Source: PUPG01 sp041686485 (GTDB lineage Bacteria; Bacteroidota; Bacteroidia; Bacteroidales; UBA7960). From it: a stretch of DNA of 64,000 bases. Under the pieces are notes generated by a model. That model did not search any database and was not told where the DNA came from. It was given only the letters and a program-made list of their open reading frames with translations. This document shows positions 8,646 through 16,171 of this stretch, in pieces. The DNA lies in assembly GCA_041686485.1 (NCBI GenBank), contig JAWLDT010000004.1, positions 1 to 64,000 on the forward strand, written 5' to 3'. The translations under genes and the position numbers were made by a program. Position 1 is the stretch's first letter, and the number at the start of each line of letters is the position of its first letter.

Positions 8646-8929
8646 GTGTTACAGAAAGCATCAGAAATATTAAATCAATGCAGGATATCAGGGTGGAAAA
8701 AGCGAGGTTGCGCTATGAATCTCTGATAGCAGAAAAGTCCCTGGCAGATACCTTACAAGCTTCCGAAAAGGTGTTTACCTTTTTCTCCTTTTTCCGCTAT
8801 GCTGCTGATATGATGCGTATTGGTTACAACATGTTTGTGTCCATGTATCAGGTGTTTGACCGCTTATTTGGCAGATATACTCGTAAAAAGTCTAAAGATA
8901 CAGAAGAAGCAAAAACGATAAATTACTAA
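8642..8929 (+). CDS. Small conserved protein of the YtxH/holin operon
   Basis: 95 residues, largely helical: MSVTESIRNIKSMQDIRVEKARLRYE at the start, a mildly hydrophobic aromatic segment (KVFTFFSFFRYAADMMRIGYNMFVSMYQVF, about 43-73), and a basic tail. I cannot assign a family. Overlap with the previous gene by 4 nt and the shared promoter make it part of the same unit, presumably acting with the two membrane proteins. Its stop codon overlaps the stop of the convergent metallophosphoesterase gene (CTAA, 8926-8929). Confidence 0.75.
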   Translation: MSVTESIRNIKSMQDIRVEKARLRYESLIAEKSLADTLQASEKVFTFFSFFRYAADMMRIGYNMFVSMYQVFDRLFGRYTRKKSKDTEEAKTINY

Positions 8930-10104
8930 TCAGCTTCTTTTTTGTCAGCTTCTTTCCCGAAACGCATTTTAATGTGGACGATCTCCGGCCGGTTTCCAAC
9001 ACGGATTGGTGGTCCCCAGGTTCCTACACCATTTGTGACATAGGTGTGCATGCCATTCATTTTTTTGTATCCGTAACTAAGGGCATAGATCGCCTCTGTG
9101 ATATAATTCAATGGCCATAGCTGTCCATGGTGTGTGTGGCCGGATAATTGCAGATCAATTCCCAGCCGGCTCGCCTTCTCCAGGTAGAATGGTTGATGAT
9201 CCATCAGGATCAATGGAAAATCATGATCTGCCATGGATACCAGCTCGCCGAGGCTTTTTCGTGGCTGTCCGCCAAAACGGGCTTTATCCCGGTCATCCCT
9301 GCCTATCAGGTAAAAACTGTCGGCTATCCGTACCACACTATCCCTGATAATGCGAATTCCGCCAGCTTTCAGGTACTCCTCTGCAGCAGCCGAACCACCA
9401 ATATGTTCATGGTTTCCCATGATTCCGTAAACACCAAGTGGCGCATCCAAACGCCTGAGCGTCTCGCCTGCATTCTTACGAATGACAGGGCCCAGATCCT
9501 CATCCAGGATATCTCCGGCCAATAGTACAATATCCGGCCTCAAAGTGTCAACTTGTTCAATGATGCGGTTGAGATGCCTGGTGCCAATGAGACTGCCAAG
9601 GTGAATGTCTGAGACCAGGACAGCATCTATCTGGTTTGTCTTTCCTGCTGTTTTCCCGGGAATCGAAATCTCCAACGTCTTTACCCGTGGATACAGGGTG
9701 TTTATATGTCCGGCCGTCAAAACAACCCCCACCAATACTACGGTCCCTGCGAAAGCAAACAGCCTTGCTTTTTCCATGTTGTTGACAATGAGAGCCGGGA
9801 AAAACGGAAGAAAATGGTTCACCATCCTTAACAGGTCAAACAAAATCACGATCAGAAAGAAATAAAGCATGGCTCCCAGCCAGAAAGAACCTGTCCATAC
9901 CAATACATCGCTGGTTGTACTCAGATAGATGTTTTCCAAAATCCGTCCGGCAACGTAGGTTGCTGCAAGTAACCAAAAGATCCAGACATAGTAGGGCCGA
10001 AAAACACTTCCGGCCGGAATGGCCTGCAAGCCGCGCATAAAAATGTAGTAGTTGCCCAGCAGGTAAATGATCAGGACAACACCAAAAAATATCAAAAAAG
10101 CCAT
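8926..10104 (-). CDS. Membrane metallophosphoesterase (YkuE/YaeI-like)
   Basis: Four N-terminal membrane segments (within about residues 1-150) are followed by a calcineurin-like phosphoesterase domain with the metal motifs DIHLG, GDILDE, GNHEH, and a C-terminal GHTHHGQLWP. This is the layout of the YkuE-type membrane phosphoesterases, some of which act on lipid A precursors or UDP-sugars; substrate here unknown. I chose the ATG at 10104 (MAFLIFFGVV); a TTG at 10131 is also in frame and would add nine basic residues. About 392 residues. Convergent overlap with the preceding small gene. Confidence 0.88.
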   Translation of the reverse strand: MAFLIFFGVVLIIYLLGNYYIFMRGLQAIPAGSVFRPYYVWIFWLLAATYVAGRILENIYLSTTSDVLVWTGSFWLGAMLYFFLIVILFDLLRMVNHFLPFFPALIVNNMEKARLFAFAGTVVLVGVVLTAGHINTLYPRVKTLEISIPGKTAGKTNQIDAVLVSDIHLGSLIGTRHLNRIIEQVDTLRPDIVLLAGDILDEDLGPVIRKNAGETLRRLDAPLGVYGIMGNHEHIGGSAAAEEYLKAGGIRIIRDSVVRIADSFYLIGRDDRDKARFGGQPRKSLGELVSMADHDFPLILMDHQPFYLEKASRLGIDLQLSGHTHHGQLWPLNYITEAIYALSYGYKKMNGMHTYVTNGVGTWGPPIRVGNRPEIVHIKMRFGKEADKKEAD

Positions 10105-10831
10105 GAACCTTGTTGTCTTTATGGTTTTCAATGGTCGTACAATGTTTTATCTCCGTGGATCAGCCCGTTTGTCGAAGTATTTATCTTTCTTTTATATCCC
10201 GCAACAAAGATAGCCGCCCTTGTCTGATATCCGTGTTTAAAACCACACAATAAACAAACACCTTCGGGTAAATGTTTCTTCATGTAAAACCGATGGAGCC
10301 CGAAGCCGGAAGCTGGGAGCTGAGAGCTGGGAGAAGAAGTTGGCCTTAAAAAGTCGCGAGGTAACGAAGAAACGAAGATGCGTGGATTCGCCCTGAAAAT
10401 TTAATATAGCCCAGTGGCAATGCCCTGGGTACAGAAGGTGACATGCCTTACTACAGTTGCAGGCCGGACTGGGCCGGCCTGCCATATATAAAAAAGAGCA
10501 GTGGCAGACGCAGCACCTGGGCTGCGTACTACCGTAATGACAGCGCCTGAACTGTCGCAAAAAGTGAACTTCGAGTCCTTTGTGGTGAAAAAAATAACCA
10601 TGAAGGCACGAAAAACACAAAGAAAAGATACGAAGATGCGAGGACGCGAAGATGCGAAAAAAAGAGAAGCTCGGAGCTTTCAACCATTTAACCATCTAGC
10701 ATTTAGACATTCAGTCTTTTAAACATTTAGACATTTAGACATTAAGACATTAAGACATTTAGACATTTATACATTATGTAAATACCTGAAAGTGTGAGGA
10801 TAGAAACACAAACCATTTAATCAAAAACAGT
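10105..10831. repeat. Non-coding repeat cluster upstream of the SDR gene
   Basis: No credible gene. It holds, in order: an AGCTGGGAGCTGAGAGC-like stretch (10309-10333); 10390-10430, an inverted match to 537-590 that forms a CCCAGTGGCAATGCCCTGGG imperfect hairpin; 10529-10556, an inverted match to 15-42; a GATGCGAGGACGCGAAGATGCG stretch near 10634-10655 related to the array at 46421-46492; and the 8-bp array at 10723-10776. A 152-codon minus-strand reading frame across it reads as repeat translation. Confidence 0.7.
10723..10776. repeat. 8-bp tandem array (ACATTTAG)
   Basis: Six consecutive octamers: ACATTTAG twice, ACATTAAG twice, ACATTTAG, ACATTTAT, then a partial ACATTA. Located 56 bp before the SDR start codon. 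Confidence 0.85.
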
Positions 10832-11668
10832 ATGAATCTACAAGGAAAAACAGCAATCATAACCGGTGCCACCTCCGGAATAGGACGGGTAACCGCACTG
10901 GCTCTTGCAGCTGAAGGCGCTACACTGGTGTTGCCTGTACGTAACATGGAAAAAGGTGAAGCCGTTAAGCAGGAGATCATACAAAAAACAGAAAACCTTG
11001 CGGTTGATCTGATGCCGGTTGATATGGCATCCTTCGACTCCATTCGCCGGTTTGCGGAGCAGTTTAAAGCAAAATATGACAAGCTGCATTTGCTTGTCAA
11101 CAATGCCGGCACCTGGGAGACCAAAAAGCGGCTAACAGAAGATGGGATAGAGATGAATTTCGCGGTGAACCATCTGGCTCCCTTTTTATTGACCAATCTG
11201 CTGCTTGATACCATCGTGGCGAGTGCTCCGGCCCGTATTGTGAATGTCTCCAGTGCTGCCCACAAACAGGCTACCATGAACTTTGATGACCTTGAAGGGA
11301 AGCAACGCTGGAGCAGTATGCGTTCTTACAGCCAGAGTAAGCTGGCTAATATCTTATTTACCCGCTATCTGGCCCGGGAGCTCGACGGTAGTGGTGTGAC
11401 CGTTAACTGCCTGCATCCGGGAGTGGTCAGCACGGCTTTGTTTGATAAGATGTCAGGTTTTATGCGGCGGTTGTTTGGACTGTTTATGATATCTCCCGAA
11501 AAGGGTGCGGAAACAACCATTTACCTGGCCACATCGCCCGGGGTGGAAGGGGTAACCGGAGCCTATTTTGCCAAAAAGAAACAGGCAAAAACGTCCCGCC
11601 ACGCAAATGATATGGTTGTAGCAGAGAAACTATGGAACGTAAGTAAAGCCTATTGCAACTTATCCTGA
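10832..11668 (+). CDS. Short-chain dehydrogenase/reductase (retinol-dehydrogenase-like)
   Basis: 278 residues, a classical SDR: TGATSGIG dinucleotide motif at 11-18, NNAG at 90-93, catalytic Ser140/141, and YSQSK with Tyr166 and Lys170. The NAVNHLAPFLLTNLLL region and LHPGVVSTALF resemble the WWOX/retinol-dehydrogenase subgroup (NADP-dependent oxidation or reduction of hydrophobic alcohols/carbonyls). Substrate cannot be read from sequence. It stands alone on the plus strand between two repeat-rich spacers. ATG start. Confidence 0.9.
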   Translation: MNLQGKTAIITGATSGIGRVTALALAAEGATLVLPVRNMEKGEAVKQEIIQKTENLAVDLMPVDMASFDSIRRFAEQFKAKYDKLHLLVNNAGTWETKKRLTEDGIEMNFAVNHLAPFLLTNLLLDTIVASAPARIVNVSSAAHKQATMNFDDLEGKQRWSSMRSYSQSKLANILFTRYLARELDGSGVTVNCLHPGVVSTALFDKMSGFMRRLFGLFMISPEKGAETTIYLATSPGVEGVTGAYFAKKKQAKTSRHANDMVVAEKLWNVSKAYCNLS

Positions 11669-11671
11669 TTC

Positions 11672-11805
11672 ATTCATACACCTGGCGAAACTTTTTTTCG
11701 AAAAATGATTGCACACCTGTCCCGACCATTCGGGAAAGGCTCTCAAAGTTGAAGCGCTAAGTAACACACCTGTCCCGCTTATGCAGGAAAGTAGCTCAAT
11801 TCAGC
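11672..11805 (+). repeat. Dispersed intergenic repeat with CCTGTCCCG stem-loops, copy 1
   Basis: Contains ACCTGGCGAAACTTT, then ACACCTGTCCCGACCATTCGGGAAAG, then a second ACACCTGTCCCGCTTATGCAGGAAAG followed by CTCAATTCAGCAG. The same modules in the same order occur on the opposite strand at 47165-47290. The TCCCGxxxxxTCGGGA and similar pairs can form small stem-loops. It lies between the SDR and DUF255 genes. Confidence 0.65.
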
Positions 11806-11855
11806 AGAATATGTTATAAATAATTCAGGTATATCGTTTCTGAAAATAATCCCTT

Positions 11856-13877
11856 ATGAGACAAAAAAACCACCTGGAAGGGCAAAGCAGTCCTTACCTT
11901 TTGCAGCATGCTGACAACCCCGTTGACTGGCACCCCTGGGGTGAAGAGGCGCTGACAAAGGCGCAGAATGAAAATAAGCCTCTCCTGGTAAGTATCGGCT
12001 ATTCCGCATGTCACTGGTGCCATGTCATGGAAAGAGAGAGTTTTGAAGATGATGAAGTGGCTGAGATAATGAATAAGTATTTTGTTTGTATCAAGGTGGA
12101 TCGGGAGGAGCGTCCTGATATTGATCATCTTTACATCAATGCGGTACAAATGTTGTCCGGGCAGGCCGGATGGCCGTTGAATTGTTTTGCCATGCCTGAT
12201 GGCCGGCCCTTCTGGGGTGGCACGTATTTTCCGAAAGAGCAGTGGAAAAACATACTGGCACGTGTGGCCGGCTTATATTACGAACAGTATGAGGATGTAG
12301 CCAAACAGGCAGACAATCTGACCAGGGGTTTATCAGAAGCTGTTTTTATACCGTTCGATAAAAATCAATCTTCAAATTTTCAGCGTGATGAGGTCCAAAA
12401 GATTTACGCCAATCTCATGGCAGAAATGGATCCGGCGGAAGGAGGCATGAAAGGAGCTCCCAAATTTCCGTTGCCCGTGCACCAGGCATTTTTGTTGCAT
12501 TATCACAATCAGACGGGTGACCCTGATGCCTTGTCACAATCTGGCTTAACCCTTGATAAGATGGCGATGGGTGGCATTTATGACCAGCTGGGCGGTGGCT
12601 TTGCCCGGTATGCTACAGATGCTGCCTGGCGGGTTCCCCATTTTGAGAAGATGTTGTATGATAATGCACAATTGGTTTCCCTGTATGCCAATGCCTGGAA
12701 GGTTGTTGAAAAGGAGCTTTACAGGGATGTGGTTGCGGAAACCGTTGCCTTCCTCGACCGGGAGATGCGCAGCCCCGATGGCCTCTACTATGCTGCCCTT
12801 GATGCCGACAGTGAAGGTGAGGAAGGGAAATATTATGTGTGGACAGGGGAAGAGATTGATAACGTATTGGGTGATGATGCGCCACTGGTGAAAAAGTACT
12901 ATCAGGTTGGCGAAAAAGGATTCTGGGAAAATGGAAAAAATATCCTGATGCGTGATGGTTCTGATGAGGAATTTGCCCGTAAAGAGGGCCTGGACACAAA
13001 AGAGCTGAAACAAATCATCAACCGTGCGAAGCAAAAATTGCTGGCTACCCGGTATCAGCGAGTCAGGCCGGGTCTTGACGACAAAGTGCTGGTGTCCTGG
13101 AATGCCATGATGATCCAGGGTCTGGCCGATGCTTATGCGGCATTTCAGGAAGTACACTATCTCGAAAAGGCCCGGATAGCAGCGGATTTTTTGCTGACAC
13201 ATGCAATTAGCAATGAAGGCGGTCTTTATCATACCCTGGATGGCACAAAAGGAACGACGCCAGGCTTTTTGGAGGATTACGCCATGCTGTCAAAAGCACT
13301 TATCAGGCTTTATGAAGTGTCCATGCATCTGCCTTATCTGGAAATGGCCAAAACCCTCACCGCTTATGTGATGAATAATTTTTCCGAAGACGGCACCAAC
13401 CTCTTTTCGTTTTCTTCCGGTCGGTCTGAGCAACTGGCAGCACCCTATTATGAATATTATGATAATGTGATACCCTCTTCCAATAGTGAGATGGCAAAGG
13501 TGTTGTTTTATCTGGCCAACTATTTTGAGAAACCGGAATGGGAAAAGCGTAGCCAGGAGATGGCAGCTGACATAAAGGAGAAAATGATCAGGTACAGCAG
13601 TGGATTTACCAACTGGGGTGCTTTGCTGTTGCATTTTACCCATCCGTTTCATACATTGGTTGTCACCGGTAGCGATGCGCCCGGGAAAATGATGTTACTG
13701 CACCGGCACTTCCTTCCGGGCACCCTGATAGCCGCCAAAACAGAAGGGGGAGAGAACGATCCACCTGTTTTTGAGAAACGTTTTGAAAACGATAAAACCC
13801 TGATACACGTTTGTGCCCAGGGGTATTGCAAACGCCCGGTAAGCAGTGTCACAGAAGCTGTTGAACAGCTCCGTTAA
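11856..13877 (+). CDS. Thioredoxin-domain DUF255 protein (YyaL / spermatogenesis-associated 20-like)
   Basis: 673 residues, complete for the family. The N-terminal thioredoxin-like DUF255 domain (about 1-165) has NHLEGQSSPYLLQHADNPVDW and the redox motif CHWC (Cys52, Cys55). The rest is an (alpha/alpha)6-barrel of the N-acylglucosamine 2-epimerase/glycoside-hydrolase fold, including GGGFARYATDAAWRVPHFEKMLYDNAQL near 248-275. The family is very widespread, but no reaction is established. The final stop overlaps the stop of the convergent aroE (TTAA, 13874-13877). ATG start. Confidence 0.9.
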   Translation: MRQKNHLEGQSSPYLLQHADNPVDWHPWGEEALTKAQNENKPLLVSIGYSACHWCHVMERESFEDDEVAEIMNKYFVCIKVDREERPDIDHLYINAVQMLSGQAGWPLNCFAMPDGRPFWGGTYFPKEQWKNILARVAGLYYEQYEDVAKQADNLTRGLSEAVFIPFDKNQSSNFQRDEVQKIYANLMAEMDPAEGGMKGAPKFPLPVHQAFLLHYHNQTGDPDALSQSGLTLDKMAMGGIYDQLGGGFARYATDAAWRVPHFEKMLYDNAQLVSLYANAWKVVEKELYRDVVAETVAFLDREMRSPDGLYYAALDADSEGEEGKYYVWTGEEIDNVLGDDAPLVKKYYQVGEKGFWENGKNILMRDGSDEEFARKEGLDTKELKQIINRAKQKLLATRYQRVRPGLDDKVLVSWNAMMIQGLADAYAAFQEVHYLEKARIAADFLLTHAISNEGGLYHTLDGTKGTTPGFLEDYAMLSKALIRLYEVSMHLPYLEMAKTLTAYVMNNFSEDGTNLFSFSSGRSEQLAAPYYEYYDNVIPSSNSEMAKVLFYLANYFEKPEWEKRSQEMAADIKEKMIRYSSGFTNWGALLLHFTHPFHTLVVTGSDAPGKMMLLHRHFLPGTLIAAKTEGGENDPPVFEKRFENDKTLIHVCAQGYCKRPVSSVTEAVEQLR

Positions 13878-14794
13878 CCACCGTAGGCCAGGTTTTTTTC
13901 TTCTTCGATAATTTGTTTTGCCGTTTCATTGTCAAGCCCCAAAGCCGATACCACCAGATCATAATTATTTTTTGATAATTCACGGCTGTTGTGCTCATTC
14001 AGCACGAAAATGCGTAATGAGTCCTTGTCCGGCTTTTCTTCCAGCCTTTTTGCCAAAATATCCGGAGACGGTTTCTGGCCGATATAAAACGCGGCGGCTT
14101 CCACACCCTGGTGAATAAGCCAGCGTTCACCGCCAATCACCGGAATGCCTTTTTCTCTGCTAAAAGTGGTCATTTCAGATGGTTTGTAGATGGCATCCAG
14201 GAGTATGTCGTAAGAGAGGTTTTCAATGAAGGGAGGTAGTGCTTCCGGTAACAGGGCAGATACTACGGCATCAAATCGCGGCAGCAGGCCCGGATGTTCC
14301 CAGGGAACTACCTGACAGCCGAACATGTCTGCCAACGCTTTGGCTTTTGCGTAGGTCCGGTTGCTGATGGTAACTTTTGCCCCGGAACTAACCAGCCCGT
14401 AGACCGCCGCCCTGGCTGCACCACCGGCACCGAGTACCAATATTTCTGCACCTTTCAATGATAATCCGGCTTCTGACAACGCGTTGCTTACGCCGTTATG
14501 ATCCGTATTGTGACCTGATATATTACCATCTGACTGGCGTATACAGTTAACCGCACCAACACTGCGGGCATCCTGGCTCAGATGATCAACAAGGGGAAGC
14601 ACGTTTTCTTTGAAAGGGGATGTGATGCTGGCACCCCGGATGTTCAGCTGTCTTACAATGTTTACCATGTCTTCGGCAGATTGCGGCCGGATTCGCGTGT
14701 AAAGGGCATGTTCATTCTGCAACAATGAACCGAACAGCTGCGGACTCTTGCTGTGTAAAACCGGGTTTCCGAAAACAGAATAGATAGCGCGCAT
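13874..14794 (-). CDS. aroE: Shikimate dehydrogenase family, with C-terminal extension
   Basis: NADPH-dependent reduction of 3-dehydroshikimate to shikimate. Substrate-site residues: HSKSPQ at 14-19, Lys62 in SPFKEN, Asn83 in GAVNC and Asp98 in NTDHNG; the dinucleotide loop is GAGGAAR at 122-128. The usual GxNVT before the Lys reads GASIT, with Ser for Asn. At 306 residues it is about 40-50 longer than most AroE proteins because of a tail after the usual end (IHQGVEAAAFYIGQKP near 228-243), which contains LRIFVLNEHNSRELSK and a charged helix. Immediately upstream (38 bp) is aroB, so both belong to one shikimate unit. Confidence 0.85.
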   Translation of the reverse strand: MRAIYSVFGNPVLHSKSPQLFGSLLQNEHALYTRIRPQSAEDMVNIVRQLNIRGASITSPFKENVLPLVDHLSQDARSVGAVNCIRQSDGNISGHNTDHNGVSNALSEAGLSLKGAEILVLGAGGAARAAVYGLVSSGAKVTISNRTYAKAKALADMFGCQVVPWEHPGLLPRFDAVVSALLPEALPPFIENLSYDILLDAIYKPSEMTTFSREKGIPVIGGERWLIHQGVEAAAFYIGQKPSPDILAKRLEEKPDKDSLRIFVLNEHNSRELSKNNYDLVVSALGLDNETAKQIIEEEKNLAYGG

Positions 14795-14832
14795 ATGCTG
14801 AAAGCTTTTTGGTGACGATGATCCCAGGTTGT

Positions 14833-15864
14833 TTACAGTTTACCTGAAAAAACGAATTCTTCCAGCTCAGCGAGTGGAATCAGCTCTATGCACACGTTGC
14901 CAATCCCTTCCATAAAGACAAAGTATATATGATCTTCTTCTTTTTTCTTATCTTTAAGAAGAGCCTGAAAAATTGTTTTTACATTCGTGTCTGTTTCGGT
15001 TGGCAGGCCTAATGACTGGAGCAGATTCAAAACCCTTTGCCTGTCTTCGGGTTTCATCAACCCTTTGTATTCCGAAATGCTTGCGGTAAAGGCCATTCCG
15101 ACACTAACTGCATGTCCGTGCGGGATGCCGTCCACTTTCTCCACGGCATGGCCCCAGGTATGTCCCAGGTTCAGTTTGCGACGTTCGCCTTGCTCTACCT
15201 CGTCTTTGCTTACAATATCCGACTTAACCTGAACGGAGTGTTTTACCAGCTTATTGATCATGCTTTCGTCAAGGTCAAGGGCCGCTTCGGTCTCCTTCTC
15301 CAGGGCATTAAACATATGCCGGTCGGCAATCAGCGTGTGCTTCACAGCCTCTGCCAACCCGTTTTTGATCTCTGTTTCCGGCAGGCTCTCCAGCATACTG
15401 GTGTCGCATAGTACGAAATGGGGATGATTAAAAGTTCCTATGATGTTCTTGTATCCATCCAGGTTGACACCGTTTTTCCCGCCAAGAGCGGCATCCACCT
15501 GTGCCAGCAAAGACGTTGCCACAAAACCAAAATTAACACCACGCATGTAAACCGATGCGACAAAGCCAGTCAGGTCACAGACCATGCCCCCACCAATACC
15601 TACCAGGAAAGCATCACGTCCGGCACCTTTCTCAATAAGCCATTGACAGATTTTTACCGCCGCCGACGTCGTCTTCCGTTGCTCGCCAGGAGTCAATACA
15701 TATACCGGTGCATACGGAAAGGCATCCTTGTAACCTTCATTCACATGCGTGTCTGTGATAATAAATACCTGGCCGCCCGGAATGTGTTCAGATAAATTGG
15801 ATACTGACTCGCCAACCAGTATGCGGCTGTTTCTGAATTGTCCTTTAATAAATATTGTTTCCAT
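14833..15864 (-). CDS. aroB: 3-dehydroquinate synthase
   Basis: Converts DAHP to 3-dehydroquinate in the shikimate pathway using NAD and a divalent metal. Family markers: GGGMVCDLTGFVASVYMRG near 94-112 (NAD loop and active site), DAALGGKNGVNL near 132-143, the Glu-rich ligand segment NGLAEAVKH near 170, and NLGHTWGHAVE near 231, containing metal ligand His residues. 343 residues is normal to slightly short. First gene of aroB-aroE; ATG start, no Shine-Dalgarno sequence. Confidence 0.95.
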   Translation of the reverse strand: METIFIKGQFRNSRILVGESVSNLSEHIPGGQVFIITDTHVNEGYKDAFPYAPVYVLTPGEQRKTTSAAVKICQWLIEKGAGRDAFLVGIGGGMVCDLTGFVASVYMRGVNFGFVATSLLAQVDAALGGKNGVNLDGYKNIIGTFNHPHFVLCDTSMLESLPETEIKNGLAEAVKHTLIADRHMFNALEKETEAALDLDESMINKLVKHSVQVKSDIVSKDEVEQGERRKLNLGHTWGHAVEKVDGIPHGHAVSVGMAFTASISEYKGLMKPEDRQRVLNLLQSLGLPTETDTNVKTIFQALLKDKKKEEDHIYFVFMEGIGNVCIELIPLAELEEFVFSGKL

Positions 15865-16171
15865 TATCGTGGTATGTTATGATACAAAGATAGGGCTTTT
15901 TAGAATTCAACGCTTATTGCTTGATAATGAGAACAGTAATTCTGTTTCTGCCGGCATACGCTAACAGATTTTAGATGAAGATATTTAACCCTCATTTCGT
16001 TGCCAAAGAACAGTTTTTATGGGAAGCGTAACCGATTTACAGTACCGGGATAAGCAGTTTGACGCGCCAGGTTTATAAAAATCTGTACATTTGACACAAA
16101 CCTACAATCTTTTTTCTGAATGAAACCAATAACGAACCCGAAAATAGTTCATACTTAAAAACAATGTACCA
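15865..16171. other. Divergent intergenic region between aroB and the S9 peptidase
   Basis: No gene or RNA recognised. It contains a TACATTTG box at 16086-16093, described separately. Confidence 0.5.
16086..16093 (+). promoter_or_regulatory. Candidate -7 box (TACATTTG) for the S9 peptidase gene
   Basis: Exact TAnnTTTG match about 80 bp before the ATG. A TTTG lies at 16058-16061, but the 24-bp spacer is longer than the usual 19-21, so the promoter call is moderate. Confidence 0.45.

Noticed and set aside
10237..10695. 152-codon minus-strand reading frame
   Set aside because: It covers the repeat cluster, is Cys/His/Ser-rich with no family features, and its first part is a translation of GATGCG/GAAGATG repeats.
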